From contig NZ_PVTQ01000001.1 of NCBI RefSeq assembly GCF_003003355.1, forward strand, positions 372,001 to 436,000: 64,000 nucleotides of DNA, written 5' to 3'. The DNA comes from Donghicola tyrosinivorans (lineage in GTDB: Bacteria; Pseudomonadota; Alphaproteobacteria; Rhodobacterales; Rhodobacteraceae). A program made the translations under genes and the position numbers. Position 1 is the stretch's first letter. Each line of letters starts with the position of its first letter. Positions 8,443 through 15,972 of this stretch are shown here, piece after piece. A model generated the notes under the pieces. That model had not been told where the DNA came from. It worked only from the letters and a program-made list of their open reading frames with translations, and did not search any database.

Positions 8443-9180
8443 ATCGGTATAGAGCACGTCCGGAACGCCGCAGATCGGTCAGGACGGCGTGTCTTTGCGC
8501 CAAATCGCTTGCCGCAGGGCAAGGGCGGTCTGGATGGCAGAAGGTGCGCCAACAAAAACAGCATATCCGGCCACGGCGCGAGAATGATCATCAAGCACGA
8601 TGGTCAGCCACGGCCGCATCGGCACGCCGTTTGCATCGAGGATAAAAAGATCGAGTTGTGTGTGGTCGGCCTGCCAAACCGCGTTCGGTTTTTCGGCACG
8701 ATGGCGGCGGATTATTTCGAACCGGTCGCGGTAGGCGGCTGCGCCGTCATGGGCGAGCGTGACAAGTCCCGGATCAAGTGCATCCACGATGGCATGCACC
8801 GTGGCATAGGACGGGACCGGCCAGTCCCGCGCGTTAGCAATCGGGGTGATGCGCCGGTAGATCGCTGCTGCCGACAGCTTGGGTTTGTGCAGGGCCAAAC
8901 CTTCAATCAGATCGACCAACTCAGACGGTATCTTGCGCCGTCCGGCATCGATGCGTGGTGCCCGCGCCAGCCCGACAAGCCCGTGTCGGCGATATCGGGC
9001 CACCCATCTTTGCAGGGTGCGCAACGGAACCTCACTGGCACGGGCCACTTTCGTCAGGGGAACTGCATCGACCAAATGCGAGCGCAGGATGTTGAACCGG
9101 CGCAGTGCCTCGGCGCGCCGGTCATCGGACAGCGTGGTCAAACTGTCCGTAAGGGGATCGGTGAGCGGACGTTTTGGCAT
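8443..9180 (-). pseudogene. DDE transposase tniA, 5' portion (nonsense codon, then IS110 insertion)
   Basis: Starts at ATG 9180 (MPKRPLTDPLTDSL). A helix-turn-helix region follows (VPLTKVARASEVPLRTLQRW, residues about 40-60), then the rve core with AVWQADHTQLDLFILD giving the first catalytic Asp. At 8481-8479 a TGA stands where a Trp codon is expected in this family (RKDTPS stop PICGVPDVLYTD). The same frame continues beyond it to the IS110 junction. So the gene carries two independent lesions, a nonsense codon and an insertion. The transposon can probably move only with help from a related transposase. Confidence 0.85.
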
Positions 9181-9276
9181 GATGGGACACCTCGCATGAA
9201 ACCAGCACCCCACTTGTATCAGATAAATGGTACGCTTTAATTTGCAAAAGAGGCCCCTTATCCGTACAATACAGGC
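9181..9276. promoter_or_regulatory. Divergent tniA/resolvase intergenic region, presumed res site
   Basis: Ninety-six bases between two divergent starts inside the transposon, AT-rich in the middle (TATCAGATAAATGG). In Tn552 relatives res lies between the transposase and resolvase genes. No resolvase subsites were identified by eye, so the call rests on position only. Confidence 0.35.
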
Positions 9277-9858
9277 ATGAGTTTCACAAAAATCGGATAC
9301 GCGCGCTGCTCGACCGACCGGCAGGACCTGTCGGCGCAGAAGCAGGCGCTCGAAAATCTCGGCGTAGCGCCGGATCGCATCTACACGGACCATGGGCTGA
9401 CCGGCACCAACCGCGCCCGCCCCGGTCTGGACCAAGCCCTTGCCGCTGTGCGCGAGGGGGATACCCTCGTCGTGCCCAAGCTCGACCGGCTCGCCCGCTC
9501 TGTGCCCGACGCCCGCGACATCGCCGACAAGCTGAAGGCGCGCGGCGTGAACCTCGCTTTGGGCGCGTCGGTCTATGACCCGACCGATCCGATGGGAAAG
9601 ATGTTCTTCAACATCCTCGCCACCTTCGCCGAATTCGAGGCCGATCTGATCCGTATGCGCACCCGCGAAGGCATGGCCATCGCCCGCGCCAAAGGCAAAC
9701 TGCGCGGTAAACAGCCAAAACTCTCCGACCGCCAATCCCGCGAGCTACGCCGCATGTACGACACGGGCGAGTATTCCGTCAGCGATCTGGCTGAGGTGTT
9801 TTCCGTCTCACGACCAACCGTCTATCGGACGTTGCAAAGGGTGCCGGGGGTGGGTTAG
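9277..9858 (+). CDS. Serine resolvase/invertase of the transposon
   Basis: A 193-aa small serine recombinase. The N-terminal catalytic domain starts with IGYARCSTDRQDLSAQ, where the Ser of the CSTDRQ motif is the nucleophile. The conserved LDRLARSVPDA and the MGKMFFNILATFAEFEADLI helix follow. The C-terminal helix-turn-helix is YSVSDLAEVFSVSRPTVYRTL (residues about 165-185). In replicative transposons such enzymes resolve cointegrates at a res site. The 96-base gap to the divergent tniA start is the natural place for res and both promoters. The ATG at 9277 follows directly on this gap; no strong Shine-Dalgarno is visible. Confidence 0.93.
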   Translation: MSFTKIGYARCSTDRQDLSAQKQALENLGVAPDRIYTDHGLTGTNRARPGLDQALAAVREGDTLVVPKLDRLARSVPDARDIADKLKARGVNLALGASVYDPTDPMGKMFFNILATFAEFEADLIRMRTREGMAIARAKGKLRGKQPKLSDRQSRELRRMYDTGEYSVSDLAEVFSVSRPTVYRTLQRVPGVG

Positions 9859-10003
9859 CGTTTGGTGTGGATGCCCGAGGAGATGGGGCGTGACAAAGCC
9901 AACCGTTTCCGATGGAGTCCTATCAACAGCACACTGGCTGCAGTTTGGTGCAGACAAGCACGGGGAGCCACTTGCGGGGAATAATTTTATGAGGAGGAAT
10001 CCA

Positions 10004-10630
10004 GTGTTTTGGTCTTTAGCGTTTTCGTTCTTTGTGATTGCCCAGTCGTCCTGGGGCGAAACAGTATCCCCCAGATTAAGCCAAAACACAATCGAACGTA
10101 TTTATTCAGCGCCAGAAAGCGCCTCGTTCTCACATCTTCCAGATTCAGAATGTGAAGTTCAGCAGGGCATAAAGAGGTGCATTGGCATATACATCCCTGA
10201 AATCCGATCATATTTCCCAGAACAAACAAACCCGACACCTAACCTCCAAATATCATACAAAATCCTAGAGGTCAGAGTATGGTCTTCGGAGAACGGTCGA
10301 TTCATTGTAATGACAATGGAAACTAGAGGGGCAATTGATTTGGTAGCAACTGTACAAGCCGATATGCATCGAGACTATTTTGAGAGTGTTTTGCCAAGCG
10401 ATCAACTTGACCGTCTGGCATCTGAAAATTGGTCTGGTGATGATTTCTTTGCTAATGTTGATTTGCAAACCAACATAGTAGAATCTGATATTTTAGATCG
10501 CCTTTCTGAGATTACAGGAGCAGACCTACAAACAACGCTCGGACACGGAAGAACTTTGATATTTGGTTATCCAGATCACCATGCAACAATCAGCTACGAT
10601 GAAATTTTACTATTAAGCGGAGAGTCTTAA
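10004..10630 (+). CDS. Secreted protein of unknown function, transposon cargo
   Basis: The best start is GTG at 10004, because GAGGAGG at 9991-9997 is placed 6 bases before it and the encoded N-terminus (MFWSLAFSFFVIAQSSWGETV) is a clean signal peptide. Longer frames starting at 9890 or 9989 lack such a site. The mature protein of about 190 aa has two cysteines near its start (CEVQQGIKRC) and otherwise no family I recognise. It precedes the Hint gene by 2 bases, mirroring the signal-peptide gene that precedes the resident Hint gene (4575-5342). A paired partner, possibly an inhibitor of the Hint protein's N-terminal domain, is a reasonable inference. The gene is AT-richer than the transposition genes around it. 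Confidence 0.68.
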   Translation: MFWSLAFSFFVIAQSSWGETVSPRLSQNTIERIYSAPESASFSHLPDSECEVQQGIKRCIGIYIPEIRSYFPEQTNPTPNLQISYKILEVRVWSSENGRFIVMTMETRGAIDLVATVQADMHRDYFESVLPSDQLDRLASENWSGDDFFANVDLQTNIVESDILDRLSEITGADLQTTLGHGRTLIFGYPDHHATISYDEILLLSGES

Positions 10631-10632
10631 CC

Positions 10633-12195
10633 ATGTCTCAATTTTCTATTGAAGTCGTATCAACAGACCTTCCGGGCAATAACGGCCATGCTGGCGTCCA
10701 TATAGTTGACCAAGACGGCAGCGTTGTCGCGAGCATTCATGGCGGACCAGCCACTGGCATCGGTAGCTCAGAACGTGGTTTTGGAAACGCAGCGTACCGT
10801 GATGATGTGCCGCTTGTCGTCAACATGGGCGGCGGTAATTTTTCACTCGGAGATCAAGGTTACACCCCAGAGCATCGCCATACGTTGGTTTCTGGCCTCA
10901 CACGACAGGAAGCAATCCAAATCCTAGATGATGCTGGACGCGGCGCAAACGCACTGTTCGGGAATGATACGGCTTATCAAGCCGCATACCACCCCGGCGA
11001 CTTACCTTTATATGAACGAATTACAGGAAGCGTTGTTGCTGGAAATCAAAATGCATTGTTTCAGAACTCGAACTCTGTTGCATATGTAGTGGCTCGTGAA
11101 GTCGAGTTTTACGCTCAATCTGTATATCAAGCAGGAACAGTCACTCCGGTTGACTGGGAGAACTGGCCTGTAGCGCTTCCGGGATATCTTGGTGGGTGGT
11201 ATGGAGAACTGCAAAGAGTTAATGGCAGCGCTCAAAATAACCAGTGCTTCAAAGCAGACACGCCCATTCAGATGTGGCCGCTCGATCCATCGATTAAACC
11301 GCGCGCGGACGGTACATACGACGAACAGCTTGTTCTTTCGAAGGTCTGGGAAAAGCCAATCAGCGAAATCCGCGTTGGCGATCTGGTCGTGTCCTATGAC
11401 GACAAAGGCCGGATCAAACCCGGCCCTGTTACACGCACCATGACCAACACAGCCACGCATCTGCTGGATTTCTGGAATACGGGCGTGACCCCCGGCCATG
11501 CTTACTATTGTGCTGATGGCAAATTCAAAGACCAGCACGTTCCGCTGATGGACATCCTGCGCACCGATGGCGCGATCATGCGTGCCGATGGCACAATGAT
11601 CCGCGCCGCGACCAACTGCAAAGTTGGCTCCATGGGCGATAGGATGATCCACGCCTCGGCCACCGTGCAAAAAACCGATGGTACTTGGACAGAACCAAAA
11701 CCCGGCAAGGTACGCTTCGGCACGCGGATTATCCTGCCGGATGGAACACACGTGTCCTTCATGGAGATGGCTGCAAGCGAGGGCTGGAAAGTCACCGACG
11801 ATGGCTACATGGTCGGTAGGATGAAGGGCGAGGACGGAACGGTCGAAGAACGCGCGTTTCACTTCCCCTATTCCCATGGCGAAGAGCTGCCCAAGCCAGA
11901 GGATTACATTCTTGCTCGCTCGGATGTAACGCTCGAAGCGATCTACGCTGCCGGAGAGTGGGAACAGATCGGCACGCGTATGCCCGCACCTGTTGGCATG
12001 TTCGGCCTGAACACCAACCACACAAGCACGCTCTTGCAGCCCTCCAAACCAGAGCCGAACATCCCGCCCGCCTTTGCAGGTCACCCGGACGCACCCCGCC
12101 ATCCGCAAGGTCACTCCATGAACCGCAAACAGCGTAAGGCCATGGAAGCCAGGCAACGTAAAGCGGCCAAGTCCGGAAAACGGATCGCGGGCTGA
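10633..12195 (+). CDS. Hedgehog/intein (Hint) domain protein, transposon-borne copy
   Basis: 520 aa. Residues 1-204 form an N-terminal domain rich in Gly, Asn and His (HAGVHIVDQDGSVVASIHGG) with no recognised family and no resemblance to the N-terminus of the resident Hint protein. From Cys205 (NQCFKADTPIQMW) a Hint module begins, with the same GDLVVSYDDKG turn and TPGHAYYCADG block, matching the resident copy closely in both protein and DNA until about residue 490. A short basic tail (MNRKQRKAMEARQRKAAK) ends the protein and is absent from the resident copy. No closing His-Asn is present, so Hedgehog-like cleavage rather than splicing is expected. Base composition is lower in GC before Cys205 than after it, consistent with a recombined gene. 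Confidence 0.85.
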   Translation: MSQFSIEVVSTDLPGNNGHAGVHIVDQDGSVVASIHGGPATGIGSSERGFGNAAYRDDVPLVVNMGGGNFSLGDQGYTPEHRHTLVSGLTRQEAIQILDDAGRGANALFGNDTAYQAAYHPGDLPLYERITGSVVAGNQNALFQNSNSVAYVVAREVEFYAQSVYQAGTVTPVDWENWPVALPGYLGGWYGELQRVNGSAQNNQCFKADTPIQMWPLDPSIKPRADGTYDEQLVLSKVWEKPISEIRVGDLVVSYDDKGRIKPGPVTRTMTNTATHLLDFWNTGVTPGHAYYCADGKFKDQHVPLMDILRTDGAIMRADGTMIRAATNCKVGSMGDRMIHASATVQKTDGTWTEPKPGKVRFGTRIILPDGTHVSFMEMAASEGWKVTDDGYMVGRMKGEDGTVEERAFHFPYSHGEELPKPEDYILARSDVTLEAIYAAGEWEQIGTRMPAPVGMFGLNTNHTSTLLQPSKPEPNIPPAFAGHPDAPRHPQGHSMNRKQRKAMEARQRKAAKSGKRIAG

Positions 12196-12198
12196 GAG

Positions 12199-12408
12199 AT
12201 GAGCTCCAAGGACATCAAACCCAGCGATACGGTCAAAGCCTTCTGCCCCAGTGACTACGGGTTCAAGAAATTCGAGTGGGTCAAACAGCCCACTCACGTT
12301 CCTGAGCCACGCAAGCAGACACTCTATGGCATTGAGGTTGTAGACATGCACGGCAACCCCGCGCCGTTCTTTGCGCATCTAAAACCATTCAAGGATGCGC
12401 TGAACTGA
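12199..12408 (+). CDS. Small hypothetical protein, last cargo gene of the transposon
   Basis: A 69-aa frame starting 3 bases after the Hint gene stop. No signal peptide or membrane segment is visible, the composition is soluble and lysine/proline rich, and the end is near the right inverted repeat. The family is not recognised. Tight spacing to the Hint gene and a plausible codon pattern favour a real, co-translated gene. Confidence 0.6.
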   Translation: MSSKDIKPSDTVKAFCPSDYGFKKFEWVKQPTHVPEPRKQTLYGIEVVDMHGNPAPFFAHLKPFKDALN

Positions 12409-12475
12409 CGGGCACGATGCCAACTTGGGGAACGCTGATATCACCCGACTTGGCGCGGTATCGGCAATCAAATGT

Positions 12476-12522
12476 GCCATTTAACGATCAAAAAAGACCG
12501 CCACTTAGCGATCAAGTTCACA
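12476..12522 (-). repeat. Right terminal inverted repeat of the Tn552-like transposon
   Basis: Complement of the left end with 3 mismatches. It is followed directly by GGTGCT, which also precedes the left end. A further, weaker TTTGATTGCCGATA copy lies just inside, suggesting a third transposase site on this side. Confidence 0.92.
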
Positions 12523-12530
12523 GGTGCTAG

Positions 12531-13108
12531 CCGTTCCAACAACTTATGACAAAACGTTTGGGTTTTTGGAAGGTTTTGTCATGATAGTGCATGATTATCG
12601 GGTCACGGGGAATGTCCGGGAGGACCTTGTCACCATCGGTGGTTGTCTGACGTCAGCGCTAATGCGACATTTTAGGTTGATTCTAGAACATTGGTTCTGG
12701 TTCTCGGGCGCATCTTCTGCGCGCTCCTCTTCGAGAGGGGAGCCATCTCCGTGCTCAGTACACGTTTCGACAGGCTTCCCAATCAGGCCGAACAAATCTT
12801 TCTGTGAACGACCTATATTGTGAAAGGTCTGATTTTTGTTAGCGAGCCATGTTTTTGTTACACAAAAACGCTCGCCGTCATTCGCTTTGCTCACGCCGGG
12901 ACGGGAGTGCGCGCTTCGCTTGCACTCCCTCTTGTCAGCTTGCCGTTGGGTGTTTGTCTCGTCATCTGAGCTTGGTTTTGCCTTGAGATATCACCACCCA
13001 CGTAAAGCGTAAACGTTCTCTTAATCCTCGAATCTTAACTGCCTAGTGCGGACGTTGTGATGTGCCTCTTGGGATGCCAACTGCGTCCAGCATGTATTCG
13101 AGGTGATC
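12531..13108. other. Non-coding region upstream of mobC, candidate oriT
   Basis: 578 bases without a credible gene ahead of the mobilization genes. Two structured segments stand out. The first is a hairpin at 12842-12875 with GCGAGC, then GTTTTTGT, loop TAC, ACAAAAAC, GCTCGC, perfect apart from a 3-base bulge. The second is GGGAGTGC / GCACTCCC at 12903-12910 and 12922-12929. Mobilizable elements place oriT directly upstream of mobC and the relaxase with this kind of hairpin. The nic site cannot be assigned by eye. Confidence 0.5.
12546..12582. repeat. Inverted repeat ATGACAAAAC / GTTTTGTCAT
   Basis: Perfect 10-base arms at 12546-12555 and 12573-12582 with a 17-base spacer, just outside the right end of the transposon. 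It could be an operator or the end of the neighbouring mobilizable element. Confidence 0.5.
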
Positions 13109-13471
13109 ATGGAACGAAGGAACAACGGCGGCAGACCAAAGGCAGTTGAGAGACGCAGCAGGCATTTGAATATTCGGCTGACAGAAGCCGAGTATGCCAA
13201 ACTTCGCGGAACGTCAGGCAGTCTGAAGATTTCAGCTTATGCTCGCCGTCGCCTGCTTGGCAAAACCGTCTCGAGATCTGTCCCTCAGATCAATCAGTTG
13301 GCTTGGGAAGAACTGGCGCGGACTACTGCAAACCTCAATCAACTCACACTCCATGCCAACCAAGGGCACTTCGCCCATTCTGAAGAATTCGCTCAGGTGC
13401 TTGTCCGACTTTCGCACACGCTGAAGACAGTCAGGGAAGGGCTGATCGGAGGCAAGCATGGCCATCGGTAA
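13109..13471 (+). CDS. mobC: MobC-like relaxosome accessory protein
   Basis: 120 aa. The N-terminal part (RRSRHLNIRLTEAEYAKL) is a ribbon-helix-helix-like DNA-binding segment typical of plasmid mobilization MobC proteins. The C-terminal part has the conserved helical region NQLAWEELARTTANLNQLT. Such proteins help the relaxase open oriT. ATG 13109 is preferred over GTG 13103 because GAGG sits 5 bases upstream of the ATG. The 3' end overlaps the relaxase start by 14 bases. Confidence 0.85.
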   Translation: MERRNNGGRPKAVERRSRHLNIRLTEAEYAKLRGTSGSLKISAYARRRLLGKTVSRSVPQINQLAWEELARTTANLNQLTLHANQGHFAHSEEFAQVLVRLSHTLKTVREGLIGGKHGHR

Positions 13472-14846
13472 GCTCATCAAGGGATCCAATGCCAGTGGTC
13501 TTGTCGATTACCTTCTGGGCACAAAAGACAACCAAGGTCGGCGTCGGCCAAAGGTGGCGATTGTGGGTGGATCCCTTGGGTTTGATGCCTCTTCGGCAAA
13601 GCGGCAGTTTGCGTCGCTCAGGAAACTGCGCCCCTCTCTTTCAAAGAACACCGTGCACATGTCCATTTCCTTGCCCGTAGAAGACCGTGAACTGACCGAT
13701 CAGGAATGGGCAGCCATCGGCGACCACTGGGCCAAGGGGATGGGCTTTCAGGCCTACCTGACCGTCTGCCACGGCGACCACATTCATATCGCAGCCAGTA
13801 GGATCAAGCTCGACGGCACAGTCGTCTCGGACAGTCACGACTATCGCCGCAGTGAAGCGCTGATCCGGGAGATTGAGATGACCTTCGGGCTGATCCCTGT
13901 CGAGCCCTCCCATTTGCTTAAACCAGATCGCAAAACCGATCACGTCGCCGCGCCGAAATCCAGTGAATTGGTCTTGGCTGAAAAGGGCGAGATCTCATCA
14001 AAGGCACAACTGCAGCAGTTGCTGACAGACCTGACCGCAACACCGATCACGGCATCCGATTTCGTCGATGCTCTGGAAGGCTGCGGCGTCGATGTGCGCC
14101 CGAATATATCCGCGACCACAGGCAGGCTCTCTGGCTTCGCCTTTGGCCTGGAAGGGCATGTTTTGTCCGCGTCCGCGCTTGGGCGGGGCTTTTCATTGAA
14201 GAATTTAGAGAAGAGAGGATTTTCCTATGTCAAAGACCGAGACTTTCAAAAACTCAGCGACGCAAAGGAGCGCAGCCTTGAGCGCGCCGCTGGTCCTGCA
14301 CTTGGAGACGAACACAGCTACGCAGCAAGAGGTGCTTCAGGCGATACACGCGCTGCCCTTCCAGATCAGCCAAGCCTTGGATCCGTTGGTGACCCAATTG
14401 GAGGAGCAAAAGGCACAGAATGTCCAGTTGCTGGAGCGCATGGAGAAGCAGGACCAACTGATGCGGTCCTTGGGCAAACTGCTGCAGACACTGAAACCGC
14501 GCGAGTGACTCAGCCGTTGCCACGTCAAGCCCAAGCCCACACAGCGAAAGACACCGCGCGTCCCAAGCAGCCAAAGCCCATAGGGTTGCAAGACTTTCTC
14601 AAGGAATTTGAGGCGCGCATTCGGCGTGTAGCGCGGCCTCTTTCAGTGCTTCAGCAGGTGCTCTTTGGTTTGGAAAACGTCCGCCGAATGATCCTCGGCG
14701 GGCAAGAGACAATTAGAAATTTCCTCAAAGCCCGCTCTACCGCAAAGCTTCTTCCTCCAGAGAGGCCCGAGCAGCTCCAAAGCCAAGAAGATTGGCCAGA
14801 AAGAAACCGCGACGGCCCCGAATCGGAGCCACCGTCTGTTCCATGA
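13458..14846 (+). CDS. Relaxase/mobilization nuclease
   Basis: 462 aa. The N-terminal domain shows SKNTVHMSISLP and the metal-binding histidine triad HGDHIHIAASR (His105, His108, His110), diagnostic of relaxases that nick oriT and stay bound to the DNA through a tyrosine; Tyr18 in the segment GLVDYLLG is a candidate nucleophile. The C-terminal third (from residue about 255) is low complexity, rich in Gly/Ala/Pro. This is explained by the fact that a second gene is encoded there in the +1 frame (14227-14508). No type IV secretion or coupling genes are present, so transfer would need a helper element. Confidence 0.88.
   Translation: MAIGKLIKGSNASGLVDYLLGTKDNQGRRRPKVAIVGGSLGFDASSAKRQFASLRKLRPSLSKNTVHMSISLPVEDRELTDQEWAAIGDHWAKGMGFQAYLTVCHGDHIHIAASRIKLDGTVVSDSHDYRRSEALIREIEMTFGLIPVEPSHLLKPDRKTDHVAAPKSSELVLAEKGEISSKAQLQQLLTDLTATPITASDFVDALEGCGVDVRPNISATTGRLSGFAFGLEGHVLSASALGRGFSLKNLEKRGFSYVKDRDFQKLSDAKERSLERAAGPALGDEHSYAARGASGDTRAALPDQPSLGSVGDPIGGAKGTECPVAGAHGEAGPTDAVLGQTAADTETARVTQPLPRQAQAHTAKDTARPKQPKPIGLQDFLKEFEARIRRVARPLSVLQQVLFGLENVRRMILGGQETIRNFLKARSTAKLLPPERPEQLQSQEDWPERNRDGPESEPPSVP
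14227..14508 (+). CDS. Nested mobilization protein overlapping the relaxase gene in another frame
   Basis: A 93-aa frame lies entirely inside the relaxase gene. It has its own ATG and a purine-rich GAGAAGAGAGG at 14209-14219. The product has a heptad-like C-terminal coiled coil (LEEQKAQNVQLLERMEKQDQL) while the relaxase frame over the same bases encodes low-complexity sequence, which suggests the nested frame is the one under selection. ColE1-type plasmids carry mbeB and mbeD nested in mbeA in the same way, and RSF1010 nests mobB in mobA. Similarity to MbeB is by position and coiled-coil character only. Confidence 0.65.
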   Translation: MSKTETFKNSATQRSAALSAPLVLHLETNTATQQEVLQAIHALPFQISQALDPLVTQLEEQKAQNVQLLERMEKQDQLMRSLGKLLQTLKPRE

Positions 14847-14883
14847 CCATGATCACTCCAAGCGTTGTCAGGGCGCAAGGGAC

Positions 14884-15309
14884 CTACTCAGATCTGAACG
14901 CTGAAGGTCCATCGCCTTTGTAGCGGGTCAGCCCGTTCTGCCTTAGCTCTGCGAGCCGACTTTGGAACTTGCAGATGTAGGCGTCAGGTAGAAAGCTGTC
15001 GGGCGTGATGACGCTTTCAGCGCGGTTGCGCATAACTTCCACGGGACCAATGCCCTGCATGTGAAGAATGCAGGACATGGATAGAAGGCTGCCTTCGTTC
15101 ATGCCCATGGGATGAGGATCGGTCAGATCCCGCCCTTTCTGCGTGATCTGGAAAGGTCCAACGGGTGTCTGAGCAATGAGGCCTAGGGCCAGCAGCATCT
15201 TAATGTCTTCGGACGGGGCGCTTCCACGGCAGCGGAGCATGAAAAGGGCAAAGCTGCCGGGCATGCAAATGCGGGTATCCGCTATGAAGGTTGAGTCAGG
15301 ATCAGGCAT
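14884..15309 (-). CDS. Hypothetical protein divergent from an XRE regulator
   Basis: 141 aa from ATG 15309, chosen because TAGGAG lies 8 bases upstream; the longer frame from 15411 would overlap the regulator's upstream region. The sequence is soluble, with segments resembling a winged-helix or small all-alpha domain (IKMLLALGLIAQTPVGPFQITQKGRDL), a pattern seen in DNA-binding accessory proteins. The family is not recognised. It is divergent to the HTH gene with only 72 bases between, so joint regulation is likely. Confidence 0.65.
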   Translation of the reverse strand: MPDPDSTFIADTRICMPGSFALFMLRCRGSAPSEDIKMLLALGLIAQTPVGPFQITQKGRDLTDPHPMGMNEGSLLSMSCILHMQGIGPVEVMRNRAESVITPDSFLPDAYICKFQSRLAELRQNGLTRYKGDGPSAFRSE

Positions 15310-15381
15310 CGAATCACTCCTATTTTGGGAGTAATGATTATCGAGCGTAGGAGGGTGTGTCGACACCAAACGGACCCCTCC

Positions 15382-15615
15382 ATGGCTGGCACCCTCCACA
15401 CGCAGGCGCACCGCGACCTGATCAAGTCACTGGTCGCAGCGCGCAAAGCTAAGGGCCTCTCGCAGGCTCAATTGGCCGCGACACTCGGGAAGCCTCCATC
15501 TTACGTGGCGAAAGTCGAACTCTGCGAACGCCGTCTGGACGTGCTCGAGTTTTGCGCTTGGGCAAAGGAGCTGTGTGACGAGCCGTTTGCTCTGCTGCAA
15601 CCATATTTGGACTGA
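15382..15615 (+). CDS. XRE-family helix-turn-helix regulator
   Basis: 77 aa from ATG 15382. Nearly all of it is one HTH domain: AHRDLIKSLVAARKAKGLSQ, then AQLAATLGKPPSYVAKVELCERR with the recognition helix. A longer in-frame start at 15325 adds an arginine-rich stretch without domain character, so the shorter start is preferred, although no strong ribosome site is visible. Position between mobilization genes and a defence pair suggests it controls the element or the defence genes. Confidence 0.82.
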   Translation: MAGTLHTQAHRDLIKSLVAARKAKGLSQAQLAATLGKPPSYVAKVELCERRLDVLEFCAWAKELCDEPFALLQPYLD

Positions 15616-15664
15616 GAAACAGCTTCGCTCCGAGGGGGTGGATATTCGCAACAAGGCAATCGCG

Positions 15665-15696
15665 CATTTCCTACACAAAAAATAGTTTGTGTAGGA
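15665..15696. repeat. Perfect 13-bp hairpin between the XRE gene and the Gabija-like genes
   Basis: Arms TTTCCTACACAAA (15665-15677) and TTTGTGTAGGAAA (15684-15696) with a 6-base loop. It has no G/C-rich stem, so it is a weak terminator candidate. A dyad operator for the nearby HTH protein is equally possible. Confidence 0.6.
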
Positions 15697-15972
15697 AAAA
15701 CAGCTGAAATGATGCTTCTCTGATAATCTACCGATTTCGTCTGCGGCGAACAGAACCAAGGGCGGGAGCCTGACTTTCGCTGCTTGTGCGAGCCAGCCAT
15801 GCAATGATTTTGGAACCCAACATTTAGACGACATCGAAGCCGATCATTGCCCTGCTGCGCTGAAAGTCGTCTTCGGACCACAAATTCCCTTTGCGAGCGT
15901 GGATATCGAGTGATAATTCATTCGGTAAATCACGGCTCCAAAACGGGTCTCACACTCAAGCGTATTATTGCC
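15697..15972. other. Region upstream of the OLD nuclease with no visible gene
   Basis: Together with the preceding hairpin this makes about 357 bases between genes. I see no coding frame with a usable start that extends a known domain. It should hold the promoter of the defence pair. Confidence 0.4.

Larger units (their letters stand above)
5449..12522. mobile_element. Tn552-like transposon carrying a Hint-protein cargo operon
   Basis: The two ends match as inverted repeats over 47 bases with 3 mismatches: 5449-5495 and the complement of 12476-12522. The outermost bases are TGTGAACTTGATCG on both sides. Each end contains two copies of a TTGATCG(C/T)TAA(N)TGGC sub-repeat, typical transposase binding sites. 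The flanks carry a perfect 6-base direct repeat, GGTGCT, at 5443-5448 and 12523-12528, i.e. a target-site duplication. Inside are a TniB-like ATPase, a DDE transposase (now broken), a serine resolvase and three cargo genes. The set of DDE transposase + ATPase + resolvase without TniQ, with a 6-base duplication, fits the Tn552 family better than Tn5053. Total length 7074 bases including an IS110 insertion of about 1.4 kb. Confidence 0.9.

Noticed and set aside
11008-12378. A 456-aa minus-strand frame
   Set aside because: Antisense to the transposon-borne Hint gene.
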